The notes below the pieces were generated by a model. The model saw only the letters and a list, made by a program, of their open reading frames with translations. It did no database searches and had not been told where the DNA came from. The position numbers and the translations under genes are program-made. Shown here piece after piece: positions 1 through 12,469 of a stretch of 64,000 nucleotides of DNA. Numbering within the stretch: position 1 is the first letter of the stretch; each line of letters starts with the position of its first letter. Source of the DNA: Chrysogorgia sp. JL179-B06 (taxonomy: Eukaryota > Cnidaria > Anthozoa > Scleralcyonacea > Chrysogorgiidae); assembly GCA_035772405.1 (NCBI GenBank), contig JAYKKM010000351.1, positions 4,007,501 through 4,071,500 on the forward strand, written 5' to 3'.

Positions 1-271
1 GACGCTTGAAAATTAATGTTTAAAAAGTACGGTGAGTTTGAAGGCTAACAAACATTTGTGTTGTTGAGACGCATTCAGATCACCTGTTCATTCTGTTTCG
101 ATTGCAGCAAACCTTGAAACTAACTTAGAAACTATTCAATTTTGGGAATTTATAATTACGCCATATATAAACGTTACAAATATGACTCCATCACAAGGCG
201 AATTATTTCGCGCACGCGCAATACGAATGTCCGTCATTTCTGGCCATGAGCTTTTCTAAATCTTCATTAAA

Positions 272-1000
272 CTATCTTTTATCGTAATTTTTATAGGAGC
301 GGTAGTTGACATTGCGAAGAAAACCACCAGATTTTGGGATACCGGCTTTGATAACACAAAAAATAAGGGAATGATCACTCAGAGATAACGAGACGACTCC
401 ACTCGCGGTGAAACGGCATGAATTGTTTAAAAATATTAAGTTAATTGTACCAAAAAGAATTACCGAAAATACCGCAGTTGCAAACTCATTTGAACAAATT
501 ATTGCGTCACGCACAAATGTATGCAGGCGTGATCCATCGTCCAAGTGGCGTGATTGATAATCGACGTTGAAGTCTCCCAGCAAAATTATTTCGGCATTTT
601 CTGGCAATTTTGTTAGTGATTTATCAAGTTCATCAATCAAGTTGTCAACACGAGAATTAGGTGGTTTATAAACTGAGCAAATTGTTCGGGCAATTTCAAT
701 CCAACACGTTTCCATGTTAGTGGTCGTTAAATCTGTTCTCGTGCGATAAGGCAAGCCATCTCGCAAATAAATTGCTGTCTCCCCACCAGATTTATCTTGG
801 CGATCTTGTCGCTTTATAGAATAATTGGGTAGAATTATTTCTGCGTTGGTAATTGAAGGTTTAAGCCAGGTTTCAGAAAGAGCAACAATGTCGAACGGGT
901 TCTTGTCAATAAACAGACGTAAAGAGTCAATTTTCGGTAGTAAACTTCTGATATTTAGATGACTAACTTTTAGTTCTCTTGTTAAACACTTCTTTATTTC
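272..1000 (-). mobile_element. LINE endonuclease fragment
   Basis: Decayed apurinic-endonuclease domain of a non-LTR retrotransposon. Visible motifs on the minus strand are DIVALSETWLKPS, the EIILLGDFNVDYQS block and LSDHSLIFCV, in order. Frames change several times and no reverse transcriptase follows, so this is a truncated copy in the RNF213 region. Confidence 0.7.
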
Positions 1001-1439
1001 AAACCTCGGTCCAGGATTACTTTTACTTATATTTGTATGAGAATCATTGCTATTGAAGCATTTAGAAAAAGTTTAGTCCCGCGAAGAAATAATGTTGAAT
1101 TCGTTAACGGTTGTCGAATTACGGTTGACCGTTGAGAACGAACGGCATACACTTGTTTTACGCTGGCGATGTATCCAGAAACAAAAATAAATACATTAGT
1201 GAATTTCATACACACATTTTTCTGTTTTTTTTCCAAATTATCCCTCCAAAAACCAAGTAAATGTCTACATAAGCAGCACATTGCGCGGACGTAAAGATCC
1301 ATGACCGATGGCGCAAGCGATGATGGCGCAATTTTAGAATTTTCCCACGCAATCTCATGATGGGTTACGCACGCGTGCTCCGACAGAGAATTTTACTTTT
1401 TTGAAAAGAAAACAGCCTTTTTGTGTTCTTTTAAACGCG

Positions 1440-1760
1440 TACGAGACTGACGTTTAGTATGCCAATGTACTCCTGATCACAGTCGTTGCACATAATGGAA
1501 TAAATAGCGTCTTTCCTCTGTTCCTTCGCAATACGATCCTTAGGTTTATTACCAGCAGCTTATTTAATTGCATCTTGTTAATAGATAATATCATCATCGG
1601 TTCTATGAAGGTATAAATAGGGATACGAAAAATCATGACCATATCGTGTCTTTATATGCTGATAAATATATGCGTCCTGATTTACATAAACTTTTCCTTC
1701 GATTTTCTCTAAGAAAATGGCTTGAATCACTGCCATAGTTTGGTAAACATGGTTATTTAG
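1440..1760 (-). mobile_element. Penelope-like GIY-YIG fragment
   Basis: Minus strand reads IYSIMCNDCDQEYIG, the Cys-x2-Cys...YIG opening of the GIY-YIG endonuclease found at the C-terminus of Penelope-like retroelements. Upstream frames are broken and the domain is cut after a few residues. Confidence 0.5.
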
Positions 1761-3985
1761 ATGCAGTCGTCTTTAAATTGAAGCAGTTGGAAACACTCAC
1801 ATCACTTGTTTTATCGGGTCTAATACACTCGGCTATCGCCTCGTGTTTTATCAACCGATAAAGCACTGCTGCTCGTGTTCTAAACTATAAATAATAAATC
1901 AAAGGCATCCAGGAATTTTTCTCGCAAACATAATAAAGTTTTAATGAACTATTAAAATTACGTTCCAGAATAAGATAATGACTGCTTAATTCTCCTTTGC
2001 CTATTTTTATCAACAGCGGTTTAATAAACATCTTTATAGTAATTTGTATATATACGTCCTGAAAGTATTAATGTTTCTTGCATGCTAACGAAATAGTTTA
2101 ATGATATGCATTTATTTTCATTTAAGAGTAAAAATTTTATCTGAAAACGGACGACACCTGGTATGTGCATTTCAGTTTAATTTCAAGGTCCGATGCGTTC
2201 TTTGAGAAAGTGTAGATCACGGTGATCTTGGCAATTAGAGTTGGGCGGTATACCGATATTTTTAGTTATTCACGATATTTAGTTTATACCTGTATGGCGG
2301 TATTGGTTCTGACGCTATATCGGTATGCCGTTGTTACGGTATAACGTAAGATGAACCGGTATCATGACTATCATCGATTTATCTACTGCAAGAAAGAAAA
2401 TATTTGCTCGCGAATAGGAATTTTATGTGTTCCGTTCTGTTACTGTTTGTAGATAACGACTAACACTTATGTAACAACATGTGCCTTTAAGACAAGGAAA
2501 TACTTTAATTAACTAAGACAAGGTTTAGCGACAAGATGGCAGTTGTAAGAGGGAACTCTGACACGCCTTGGTAGAATTTCTTGCCATTCGCATTAGTCCA
2601 CTGTCAAGTGAAGACGTATATTTGGTGATTAACCAACCCCTCCCCAGTTCTGCATCCATCTTTTTTTCTTTTTTTGTTGTTTGTTTTTATATTCATTTAT
2701 ATTGTATTTAGATATTAGTTACCTGGTGTGGCGTTATTTGCCCGCACCTTTGCTGCCCTAAAACAATTTAGCATATTTCTGAACTACATAGTTTATAATT
2801 TATGTGTTCAAATTTGTAATATAGCGGCTGGGATTCTTTAACACCTAGCCATATTAACCCAGAACCAGTTGTAGTTGTCACTTTTGGTCCAGAAAACAGA
2901 GCTCAGGTCATGCAACGCGCAATGCCCAGGGATATATTTTATTGTAGATTGTTCGGACATGACGGAAGATATAAAAGTTCACAAATGAGAAACAAAATAT
3001 ATAGATTCGATTTTAACTTTTAAGGCATTGTACTTAGGTCAATTTCCAATGCGTAGCAATAATTTTGCCATATATTATAACGTATGTCATTACATATAGG
3101 TCCATGTAAAATTAAGGTTAAATTTCACTCGTGTTTTCAAAATTTCACATAATTTGTAAGATAAGACTTGAGTCAGTCAGTTATTTTATCAGAGAAACCA
3201 ATTGCAAGTAGTTTAATGATTAGGAGTTGATATGATCAACGGTATCAAAAACTGTCTCAGTTACTTAAAGTGCCATTACGATGAAAATTTCAGGGTCGAA
3301 AGTGATCAGCGATGTAAAAAAAAAGAAAAAAAAAGTATTTTGAAGTAACTATTTTGAGCTCTGAAATCACTATTATTTAGCCCACCATTACTAAAAACGT
3401 GTTCCAAGTGAGCCAGCAATTTCAAAAGGTAATATTGTTTGTGACGTCGGATTCTCAATGCTACGCCTGAATTTCGGTCGAGGTTATTTGTTTTCTTGTT
3501 TTTTTCGAGAAGTAGATGAAATGTCCAGCCTTTCAGACGAAGAATTTGAAAAAACGATCTTGATTTACTTGAAGAATTAGCGATGTGGAGTCTTCGCATT
3601 GATAATATGACGTCACTTCATTACGCTAGTCAGGAACATGAACGATTAATGGCGAACATAACAACTCTAGATTCCGAGTAAGAAAAATAATACTTGCCAT
3701 CGTCGAATCGCAAAACGGTTTCGACCAAGTAATATTTAGCAGCTCTGCTTTATAAATACGTAAAAATGTCGATAGCTAAAAATTTGATCGTAGTGGCACT
3801 TTAACCTTTGTCCATGTTGTCCTAATACTGTAATGACATGTATCGTCTGTCTACTCCACGTTCCCACATATCAACAAAAATGTGAGTGCACGGACCAAGG
3901 TTACTAGGTTTTGAGCACTTTTACAAAATGTGTTAAAATTTGTAAAAAAATTGCTTCTTAATAACATAGCATTTTATCAAGTTAC
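1761..3985. other. Intergenic/intronic, nothing recognised
   Basis: AT-rich sequence without convincing ORFs or RNF213 exons. Short open frames (for example 3306-3599 minus) show no family resemblance. Confidence 0.4.
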
Positions 3986-4174
3986 CTGCCATCCTGCAAA
4001 TTTTCCTTCTTAGCATCAGAGAACATTTTAATCCAGTCCACGAGCTTCTCTACTAACCTATATTGATTGGTTGTTAAACCAGTGGACATGACTAGAAAGT
4101 GTTTTTCAAGTCGGTTAATGAGAGGTATAGGAAAACGTTGATAGACGACGTCTTTTTCAGCAATCACGATTAAT
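3986..4174 (-). CDS. RNF213: RNF213-like gene, exon (most 3' seen)
   Basis: The exon lies between an acceptor (...ATTTAG) at its high-coordinate end and a donor (CAG|GTAACT) at its low end. It reads LIVIAEKDVVYQRFPIPL then INRLEKHF, which is characteristic of the RNF213 (mysterin) family just after the AAA+ core. The first base completes a codon left open by the 5337-5422 exon. RNF213 is a giant cytosolic AAA+ ATPase and E3 ubiquitin ligase linked to lipid droplets and antimicrobial defence. Downstream exons (E3 and C-terminal modules) were not found at 1-3985 and are presumably outside the window. Confidence 0.85.
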
Positions 4175-4350
4175 CTAAATGTATAGTATTGACAATGTTT
4201 ATACACATCATAACGGATCGAATTAAAATGTTCGTACAAAAACAAAGATAACATTTCAAAACCTCACAGATAGTATTCTCTAATATTCTTACTATTTTTA
4301 ATTTCAAAAAAGTTTTAATAGATGTTTACCTAATATAAATTTACGTATAT

Positions 4351-4760
4351 CTACTGTAATGTGATGCAGGATAAACACGGTGCAGTATATACGAAACACG
4401 CACGATGCATAAAACGCGACCAACGAAACACAACGCAAGATGCACGAAACATAATACACCGAACAAGACACACAATCCACCAAACACGATGCACAAAACA
4501 CCTTCCTCGAAACACGATTACATCATGCAATAAGCACAACACACGATCCACGGCACACGAAGCACGTTGTACGAAAAACGACAACCATCCATCATGATGG
4601 AAGGCACATGATGGACGGCACATGATGGACGGCACATGATGGACGGCACACGATTTACGCACGATACATCACGATGTACGACACACGGTGCACGATATAC
4701 GAAACAAGACGCATGGTGTACGAAACACGGCACACGGTGCAAGGAACACGATGCATTAAA
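4351..4760. repeat. Degenerate minisatellite (acacgatgcacgaa type)
   Basis: Many imperfect copies of a 13-15 bp unit built on CACGATGCACGAAACA, plus a block of four ATGATGGACGGCAC units near 4595-4650. It produces spurious Cys/Arg-rich ORFs on both strands. Confidence 0.75.
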
Positions 4761-4814
4761 GATGTCTTAAAATGGTAGTTAAACAGCTGCTATTGCATAT
4801 TTAGAATCTTATTT

Positions 4815-5075
4815 CGACATTGTCTAAATTATTTAGTTGTGTTTATTTTCTCAAGTACATTTAAAACATATTTTAAATCTTTGTTTTTAAAGTTGTAAAC
4901 TCCAATATTTGTGTCCGAAATCTGGCTTGATAATTGAGGTGGAATGTTAGTAAAATTTAAAGCATTTGAGATGCAACGATCATCTGAAGTAATTTGTTCA
5001 CCAAATTTAAGGGCAGAGATTTGTATAGTTTTAAAGCCTTTACTTATTGGTTGGTTAATGTGTTTCCACATTAAC
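4815..5075 (-). mobile_element. Non-LTR retrotransposon fragment (pre-RT region)
   Basis: Minus-strand frame MWKHINQPISKGF...SNALNFTNIPPQLSSQIS resembles the linker before the RT domain of LINE ORF2 proteins (KFWK...FN.yF...L...I). Short and isolated. Confidence 0.45.
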
Positions 5076-5336
5076 TTGAGATAACTTCTATTTCTATCAA
5101 TATACTTTCTATGTTACTTCTAAAAGCATTAACACGCTTTTACTGACAATTCAAAAGCAACGACTCAATTGACGAGACTTGAGTCAACAAGTGTCATACT
5201 CGAACCAGTATCAATATCGAAAGTATAATCTTGCTAGGTTCAAACCCGGCTCGGCGCTCGTGATTTTCCCTCACAGGTTACACAGCAACAGCTTAAATAA
5301 CGAGTTAAAACAGAATACTTTTAAAATACAACATAC

Positions 5337-5422
5337 TTAAAGCCATCGTCTACTCGACATTTCACTCTGTGGTTTCCCAATCCAAGATCAACGTATTTTT
5401 GGTCACCCATGTACATGTAGTA
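5337..5422 (-). CDS. RNF213: RNF213-like gene, exon
   Basis: Short exon with acceptor TTTTTAG| and donor AA|GTATGT. It encodes GDQKYVDLGLGNHRVKCRV, a highly conserved RNF213-family stretch that follows the YESLYDALNQ segment. Phases fit both neighbouring exons. It is too short to show as an ORF and was found by reading the minus strand between flanking exons. Confidence 0.85.
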
Positions 5423-6162
5423 CTAAAAATAAGATGTTAAATCTCGTAAAATCGAAAATATGCGAATTATAGAAAATAAAATATGGCATGTACGAAAAAC
5501 AGCAATTTGGTAAATTACTTATACTGTATAGTATTTTTGCGAAAGGTGGAAGATTCTAAGAATATGGCAACAATAACTTAACAAGAAAGAATATAAGGAA
5601 CGAAACTACTGGCTAAAATTCAATTAAAAAACTGCAAATAAAAGAAACAGCGAGAATAAAGAAAGTAATATATAATAAGGCTGATCACGAGAGCACAAAT
5701 GAACTATTAGAGCGAGATACGCAGTGAATATCCGTATTTCAATGTACTACACCAGAGGAAGTTTCTGATGGACTCTTATGGGTGACACAAAACAAAATGG
5801 CCGATGCAAGCTGTCGACATTGAAGAACTGAAGAATTCTTGATTGCGGGCAACTAATTTTTTTGGAAAACCGAACAACAACTTTGGTAGTAGTGCGACGA
5901 ACGAGAGCTAAAGCAACAGACGCAACAGATTAAAACTGTTGCGTCGGCGTTGAATTCGCACCAAGAGTCGTATAAAGAAGACTCCTATATTTCGTTCGAT
6001 GGTTTGACAGGTAATTCACTCGGTCAGATATTTCACTCATTCATCCTACTTTATATTCAACTTTTGTATTAGTAGTAGTATTTGCCAAGCATAAAATAAG
6101 ATATATTTGGTATAGTATATGAAATAGCAAATAATAACCAGAAAAGAGGATAAATACTTTAC
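5423..6162. other. RNF213 intron
   Basis: Intron between two confirmed exons. No feature was recognised inside apart from AT-rich sequence. Confidence 0.6.
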
Positions 6163-6270
6163 CTGATTTAGGGCATCGTATAAGCTCTCGTAGAGACTTT
6201 CTAAATTGAGCAAGATCACCATACGACCTGTTTCCATACACACTTTGATTCTGTTGATGTTACGGCAGAT
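6163..6270 (-). CDS. RNF213: RNF213-like gene, exon
   Basis: Thirty-six codons in phase 0 between acceptor GCATCAG| and donor CAG|GTAAAG. The translation contains ICRNINRIKVCMETGRMV and LYESLYDALNQ, both family hallmarks. It continues the FGSSFPKDQQYTQ sequence of the 9.1 kb exon. Confidence 0.88.
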
Positions 6271-6529
6271 CTGATGCAATTAAATGAAAATTTAATAAAC
6301 GAGAGAAATTTTGCTCCATTTCTTGATTGATTCTGCAATATTTTTTCAATTTTGAATGAAAATTACTATTAAATTAAAACGCATGCGCAATGCCGCATAG
6401 CAATATGCGGAAAAGCGCGGGCAGTTTGGAAGGGGGCTCCGAAGCGAGCCGTCGGAATTTTTCGGAAATATTGCATAATTCAGCAAATAATGCATACACA
6501 CAGGCACACTGTTTGTATTTGCATTCTGA

Positions 6530-6568
6530 GATAGGTAGATAGACAGACTGACAGACAGACATAGACAC

Positions 6569-6615
<47 letters not shown>

Positions 6616-6708
6616 TACATACATACACACATACATACATACATACATACATACATACATACATACATACATACATACATACATACATACATACATACAT
6701 ACATACAT

Positions 6709-6745
<37 letters not shown>

Positions 6746-6870
6746 TATAGATCGATGGATGGATGGATGGATGGATGGATGGACGGACGGACGGACGGAC
6801 GGATGGATGGACGGACGGACGGATGGACGGATGGATGGATGGATAGATAGATAGATAGATAGATAGTCAG
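6530..6870. repeat. Compound tetranucleotide microsatellite
   Basis: Consecutive blocks of (GACA)n, (CATA)n, (TA)n, (GGAT/GGAC)n and (GATA)n. It generates long artefactual Tyr/Val/Cys and Ser/Val ORFs that should not be annotated as genes. Confidence 0.95.
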
Positions 6871-7019
6871 TCGCATCTAGCCAATGGTGTACAGTAGCAT
6901 GGATATAACGGGGAAAGTAGAGCACGATCTAGCAATAAAGCCATACTGAAGAGGATTAATCGATTTTAGTAACTTAGGTTTTAGCTAGCGCTGGATAAGA
7001 AAACCTTCAGTTTTTGACA

Positions 7020-8130
7020 ATTTTTGATAGGTTCCAGCTCTTTGTTAAAATCAGCAATAATTAGTGCTTTAGGGGTGGAAGGAACATCGACCATCTTCCA
7101 TATCGGATGGACTTTGCAGTCACGAAATGAGGAATTAAACATTTCTACAGCAATGGCAGGTGCGATTATGTCGGCGTACTACTTTAGCACTCAGTCAGGT
7201 CCACTGGCTCTTGAAGTGCAAATCTTTCGCAGCTTTCACGCCATTACGTCACCGCAACTTGAAAAGGTTCGTCGTCATCTGTAGCGACACATACTTCATC
7301 TGATAATGGCGAATAGTTCTGCACGATAAAATACTTCATTGATCATATTGCCCAGGTTGTGATCACTACAATCTAAATTCGTCATTATAATCAACCGAAG
7401 ATCCAGTCTCTTTACTTTCGAGGTGTCGCAAAGCTGCTTCACTTCGCACCACCAGTCACGGGATTTAGTATATTGAAGTTCACGCACTTGGTTGTTGTAA
7501 TACTTCTCGCGGCAACACTTTCTTTCACTATTAATTTTATTTTGTAAGAGTCTGTAGATAAAGACATGATAAAGCGTTTTAATTGACCAGTCATCCATGG
7601 ACGGTCAGACAGGTTATATTTAATAGATCGTTCTGGCATAATCAGATTTATCCCACCGCGTTTATAATATCAGTAACGATTGTTAATTTATCATCACTAG
7701 ACAGGAAAGATCTTAACATTTCCTCCCATGGGATGTTGAACAAAAAACGGCCCAGGCTTGCGATTTTACTTAGTCTCCTGTTTCGCTCTTTTAACGTCTT
7801 CTATTGGGATTACAGTTTCTACCGTATTGCCGGAAAGACAGTGATAGCTACGTGATCAGATAACCCAAATGGGACCACGAATTTGCGAATTGTAAATTGA
7901 TTGGAGGCTGATCAAGCGTGTTAGCACCTTGATAACTGGTTTTAGCTGAAAACATTTTACAATGGAATTGAGATCGAGTTTGTAAAAAACACCAGCTAGA
8001 ATTATTGGTAATTCGGGTAATTTGATTCAACGCATACCCATGAGGGCTTAAGGTATTCCTACATAGATTTGATATCAGTATCAGGTGGATGATAAAGCAC
8101 AACGACAATTGCAATTCAGTCAACGGTTAA
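7020..8130 (-). mobile_element. Decayed LINE ORF2 fragment
   Basis: Overlapping minus-strand frames at 7296-7640 contain PWMTGQLK, a basic REKYYNNQVRELQYTKS run and RDWWCEVKQL, typical of the region between endonuclease and reverse transcriptase in CR1/RTE-type elements. Frames are interrupted. The remainder up to 8130 is poorly resolved. Confidence 0.5.
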
Positions 8131-9060
8131 TTTAGGGTAAAACTTGGAGTACCGTATTATAAAATGTACTCGTTCATTTCCACTGAATGTGACTACCAGT
8201 CTTAATATAACTCGTGACCCTTTAAGCTAAACAAATTATATCGAAGATACGTAATATTTTACATTGGAAATCATTATATCTAGGCTACTTCACAATTATT
8301 GAAGGCAAATAAATCAACTATTAAGAACTTGATCTGGGAAAAACGGGATGGTGAGCTGCGGCAAAAAACGCTTTTTCCGAATCAGTCTCAACACTTCCTC
8401 ATGGTCAACATGTGCAGTTTGTATTAAAAATCCTCCAAATGGCGACTAAATTTATTACTGTAACTGCTTTAATTACTAGAACTTAAAGGTCAACTATACC
8501 TTTTGAGGTTCTATTTTCCTCCGAAAGAGATATCATCTAACTTTGTAAAAGTGAAGATAAAAATGAATTTCATGATATAGCGCAGGATTTATTGAGGAGT
8601 ATTTCTTCGAATCTCTTGTTGCACGACCGTGTTATGAGAAGAATGGCACTATTACCGGTATGACGTCATAGTGTCATACTGGTAATAGGTTTATTGAACA
8701 AAATAATATTCCAGCGCTTGATATTTGGTTTGTCACTTATCACTCACCCGAGAGTAAACAGTATTCCAAATTTCACTAAAATAATACAAATATACAGTAT
8801 TTTCTCGCCGTATGACATCATTATGACATCACTTACCGGTAGTACCAGGCTTTCTTCCAACGCGGTCGTTGTTCAACTAAGTTTAGCAAAAGGGCTGAAA
8901 ACTCGATCTTTAACAGATCATAAAAGTAGAACCGAGTAACCAATTTCAATTATTTCTTCGGTTTTGAATTGAACTTTTCGAATTCTAACGAAAAATAGAA
9001 TAACCTCAAAAGGTATAGTTGACCTTTAAAGACGTTTTTCTTAATTAGATCTATGTATAC
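8131..9060. other. RNF213 intron, no gene seen
   Basis: Contains a short local inverted motif around ATTACCGGTATGACGTCATA (8650-8690) echoed as GACATCACTTACCGGTA (8825-8840), possibly a degraded MITE. No coding signal. Confidence 0.35.
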
Positions 9061-9199
9061 CTGAGTGTATTGCTGGTCTTTAGGGAAGCTGCTTCCGAAG
9101 ATTACTACGGGATCATGGTCTGTTTCTTCCAATAATTGTTGACGTAAGATACTTAGAGCTGCGTAGTTTTCAGTTAAAACTAACAAATAACGACTTTCC
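9061..9199 (-). CDS. RNF213: RNF213-like gene, exon
   Basis: Acceptor TTTCAG| and donor CAG|GTATAC. It reads SRYLLVLTENYAALSIL, then VIFGSSFPKDQQYTQ, matching the conserved RNF213 family region between AAA modules. The first base finishes a codon begun upstream. The phase does not match the 10.58-10.74 kb exon directly, so a small exon in the 9.2-10.57 kb interval is probably missed. Confidence 0.82.
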
Positions 9200-9989
9200 C
9201 TGAAAGATTAATAGAAGAAACGATTAACAAAATGTGTATCTGCAGGACGGAGGAGGAACTCAAGATCGAGGGAACAATTTTAACCTATATCCGACCTGAA
9301 CACTCATTCTACGCTGATATTGAAGTGTTTTGCAATTAGATTTAACCGTATCATGCGGACCCTCGTTAGCTTTCGCCATTCGAAGCCATTTTTTATTCGA
9401 TATTTTCAACCTGCGAGTTTTGCATATCATTTTAAAGCAAAACAATAGTTTCTACCTGGATAAATTACCGAGCGGTCCGAATAGATTTAAGAAATTAAAC
9501 TTTTTGCCGATGTAGCTTATGGATGTATACTGTATACAGACAAATATGGGACGCTGGTTAGCCAATTAGAAACCAATATATATTTTAGGACACGGACCGG
9601 AAAAATAAGACACTTCAACAATTATAGCTCCAATTGTTACAGTTGTAAAAAGAACTTTTGAAGCGAAAATGTTTATATAGTTCTTATATAGTCCCATATA
9701 TAACACTTAGGTGTTTAATATACGCTTGTCTTGTGTAATGATTCCCCCTTACTATTTGCAATTTTAGAAAAAACCTAGCTTGAAAAGACACATTACCCTT
9801 CACTGGAATTCCTTTGCAGACTTTGCTTTATTAGGCAAACTGGATGGCACTCTGGAGATGGATTCTTGAAAATATGAAAAGCAGGTACCGTTGAACAAGA
9901 AAAACATGGACATACTACAAATATAGGCCAAACGGAATATGAGTCAAAGTGATAAATATAGGCAAGTACAGAGTATATGGATATATTTA

Positions 9990-10245
9990 CTACGCCACAC
10001 AATCAACCAATCAATCAACCCATCTATCCATCAATCCATCCATCAATCAATCCTTCCATCTATTTCACGGCTTACAGTTAGAGTAGAATCTGTATATTAC
10101 ATCAAAACGTTGACTCATTGATCCCCTTGGTCGAAGGATGAATGATCAAACGGTCGATCCATCAAACCATAGATTAATTGATCAATCGATTGATCCATCC
10201 AGTTATCAATCTGGCCATCCATCTAGCCACTCATCCGTCCGTCCG
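9990..10245. repeat. Degenerate ATCA/ATCC tetranucleotide repeat
   Basis: Runs of CAATCAATC and CATCCATC with interruptions between two RNF213 exons. Non-coding. Confidence 0.8.
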
Positions 10246-10575
10246 CAAAATATTCGTTTGGAAAGTTTTCAAGTTTTATGCCAATATGCTTGGCGAAGAG
10301 CATAGATTAACCATGATTGCTTTATCATCCTAAATTATTAGATTGGTACTTGTCTTTCGCTTTCAGCATTAAAAATGGTCAAAACATTATGATACATAAA
10401 TAATAAATAAAAAAGGACATAAAAGTTATTTGTACACGTTTTAATATTCACCGGTTTTTTATGTATTAAACTCACTCGCTCGTACGGCGCTCGTTCGTTT
10501 ATACCGACACAAACAACTCGTGAATATACACTCGTACGTCGCACTGAAGTTTAGTACCTTCGACAATTTACCTAC

Positions 10576-10738
10576 CTCGATGCACTCTTTAAGTAAATTA
10601 CTTGAATTACTGAAAAATGGCATAGGATCGATGTCATCAAGACCACTGAAGTTTCTCTTGATAGCTTTCTCTAGTTCTTGAGGGCCAATACGGTGATTTG
10701 TTTTCTCAACTGCAAAGGCGCAGACCATTTTCACCAAA
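10576..10738 (-). CDS. RNF213: RNF213-like gene, exon
   Basis: Acceptor TTCTAAG| and donor GAG|GTAGGT (an alternative GT lies 4 nt on). It encodes LVKMVCAFAVEKTN and PQELEKAIKRNFSGLDDID. It joins in phase to the preceding exon ending FFGLRDFY, re-creating the family junction FYSLVKMV. The exact donor is the least certain of this gene's boundaries. Confidence 0.8.
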
Positions 10739-10862
10739 CTTAGAAAAACAAAAAAATAAATAATAAGCAATACAACTGTACATGGCTTTCCTATGCGAAA
10801 ACACTACAACTAGCCCTAGGCATCTACGCGAGTAATAAAAAAATCATAATTTTCCTGTAACG

Positions 10863-11115
10863 CAAACCGGTGTCGCAGTGCCGAAGGACCTCGGACGAGA
10901 GAATAACAAAAGGCTGTTTTCTTTTCAAAAAGGAAAATTCTGTTTTCTTGGCACTCGCGTGTGTAACACCATTATTACCAGTAATCCATCGCAGACGTTG
11001 TCTGGAGGCTTGGCATATCAATAGCGCACACGACTCCTTGGATCTCGATGACGGTGTTCTATTAACAGAAGCTTATTTTTATCTTGTTAATTTTCGTCTT
11101 GTTCATCCGATCTGA
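10863..11115 (+). mobile_element. Penelope-like element C-terminal fragment
   Basis: Plus-strand frame ending RRRCLEAWHINSAHDSLDLD followed by a LLTEAYFYLVN tail resembles the C-terminal (LEAWH...LN.D.G.LP..Y) segment of Penelope-like GIY-YIG proteins. It is followed at once by a CTGATGA...GAAAC motif (separate entry). Confidence 0.5.
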
Positions 11116-11129
11116 GGGTAACACGTACC

Positions 11130-11165
11130 CTGATGAAAACACTATATAGGAGTGTCGAAACGGTT
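11130..11165 (+). ncRNA. Hammerhead-like core (CTGATGA-stem-GAAAC)
   Basis: CTGATGA is followed by an ACACT/AGTGT stem with a short AT-rich loop, then C-GAAAC. This matches the conserved half of a hammerhead ribozyme with a 5-bp stem II. Stem I and stem III pairing could not be shown convincingly, so activity is doubtful. Hammerheads are known in Penelope-like elements, and a Penelope-like fragment lies directly upstream. Confidence 0.3.
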
Positions 11166-11166
11166 G

Positions 11167-11959
11167 GTCATGGACAGTAACTTTTAAAGTTACGTTCAAA
11201 ATACGCCAAAGCCAGAGTAACGTCAAACTATGTCTGATTTATCACCTGCATGGCTGCGTTGGGAAAATATTTATTAACTTTAATATATGCAATTTTTAAC
11301 TATGACAGTCAGACAGTATATTTTTATCTTGGTTGTTGGTTCTACAGTAAATATACGAGTGCACTAGCTCACTGTTCTATGCAGTGATACAGAAGCGGAG
11401 TAGAAACACGTTTAGCAGTCTTACTGTAATCTGAAACCCTCGCAGTTTCGGGAAAAAGTACGCTGGAAATATTTTCCAATGCTCCAAATTAAGATTTTTG
11501 TACATCTCTTGCTGCATTGCATGAGCTCAAAATATATCATGGTTCTCAAAATCAACTAAGAAAGATAAGCTAACATGCTGTTTTCTGTCTCATTGTGACC
11601 CTGTTTACACGTTGTTGGTACGAAATTGAATTCGAAATGATACAATATCAATTTGATGCTCCCGACCCGATTCTCAAAGCGGACGAGATATGTCACGTAC
11701 TTTACCAGAAAGTTGGATAATTATTTGCATTGGATAATTAATATTCTGCGACAGAAAAATTAAATCATCAAATAATCTTGAAACAATATTATGCACGAAT
11801 TTGCACACATGAATTGTTGCCAAATTTAACTTATAAAGATACAAACATGTACGAAATATGATTGGTGAATTCTGTCTTTTCCTTAAAAATACGAACAATA
11901 ATATGCGGTCGCAGGTTAGTACGTATATTCTGCACAATATCAGGAAAATTCTAAAGTTA
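11167..11959. other. RNF213 intron, no gene seen
   Basis: AT-rich intron without a recognisable element. The minus ORF at 11674-11982 overlaps the exon end and is otherwise intron read-through. Confidence 0.5.
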
Positions 11960-12119
11960 CCTGTAAAAATCTCGAAGTCCAAAGAATTCTTCTTTCTTTG
12001 CTCGTTTTAATGTTTCAGAATCTTTTTGAGAAGCATAAAGACGCTCATACCCCTCCGCTAATAGACCGATTTTGTCTTCTATTCTGTGAATCAAGTGTTT
12101 ATTGCTAGAACATATACCC
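11960..12119 (-). CDS. RNF213: RNF213-like gene, exon
   Basis: Acceptor ACATAG| and donor TACAG|GTAACT. It encodes GICSSNKHLIHRIEDKIG through EEFFGLRDFY. The GICSS and FFGLRDFY ends are well conserved in RNF213. Phase agrees with both neighbouring exons. A TA-rich microsatellite starts only about 25 bp upstream of the acceptor. Confidence 0.83.
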
Positions 12120-12144
12120 CTATGTACAGAAAATATCAATTATA

Positions 12145-12437
<293 letters not shown>

Positions 12438-12469
12438 TAAATATCCATACCCACATACATATTATCTTT

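Noticed and set aside
5220..5275. tRNA-like GGTTCAAACCC T-loop
   Set aside because: No matching acceptor, D or anticodon arms around it.
6346..6925. Long Tyr-Val-Cys and Ser-Val ORFs
   Set aside because: Pure translation of tetranucleotide microsatellites.
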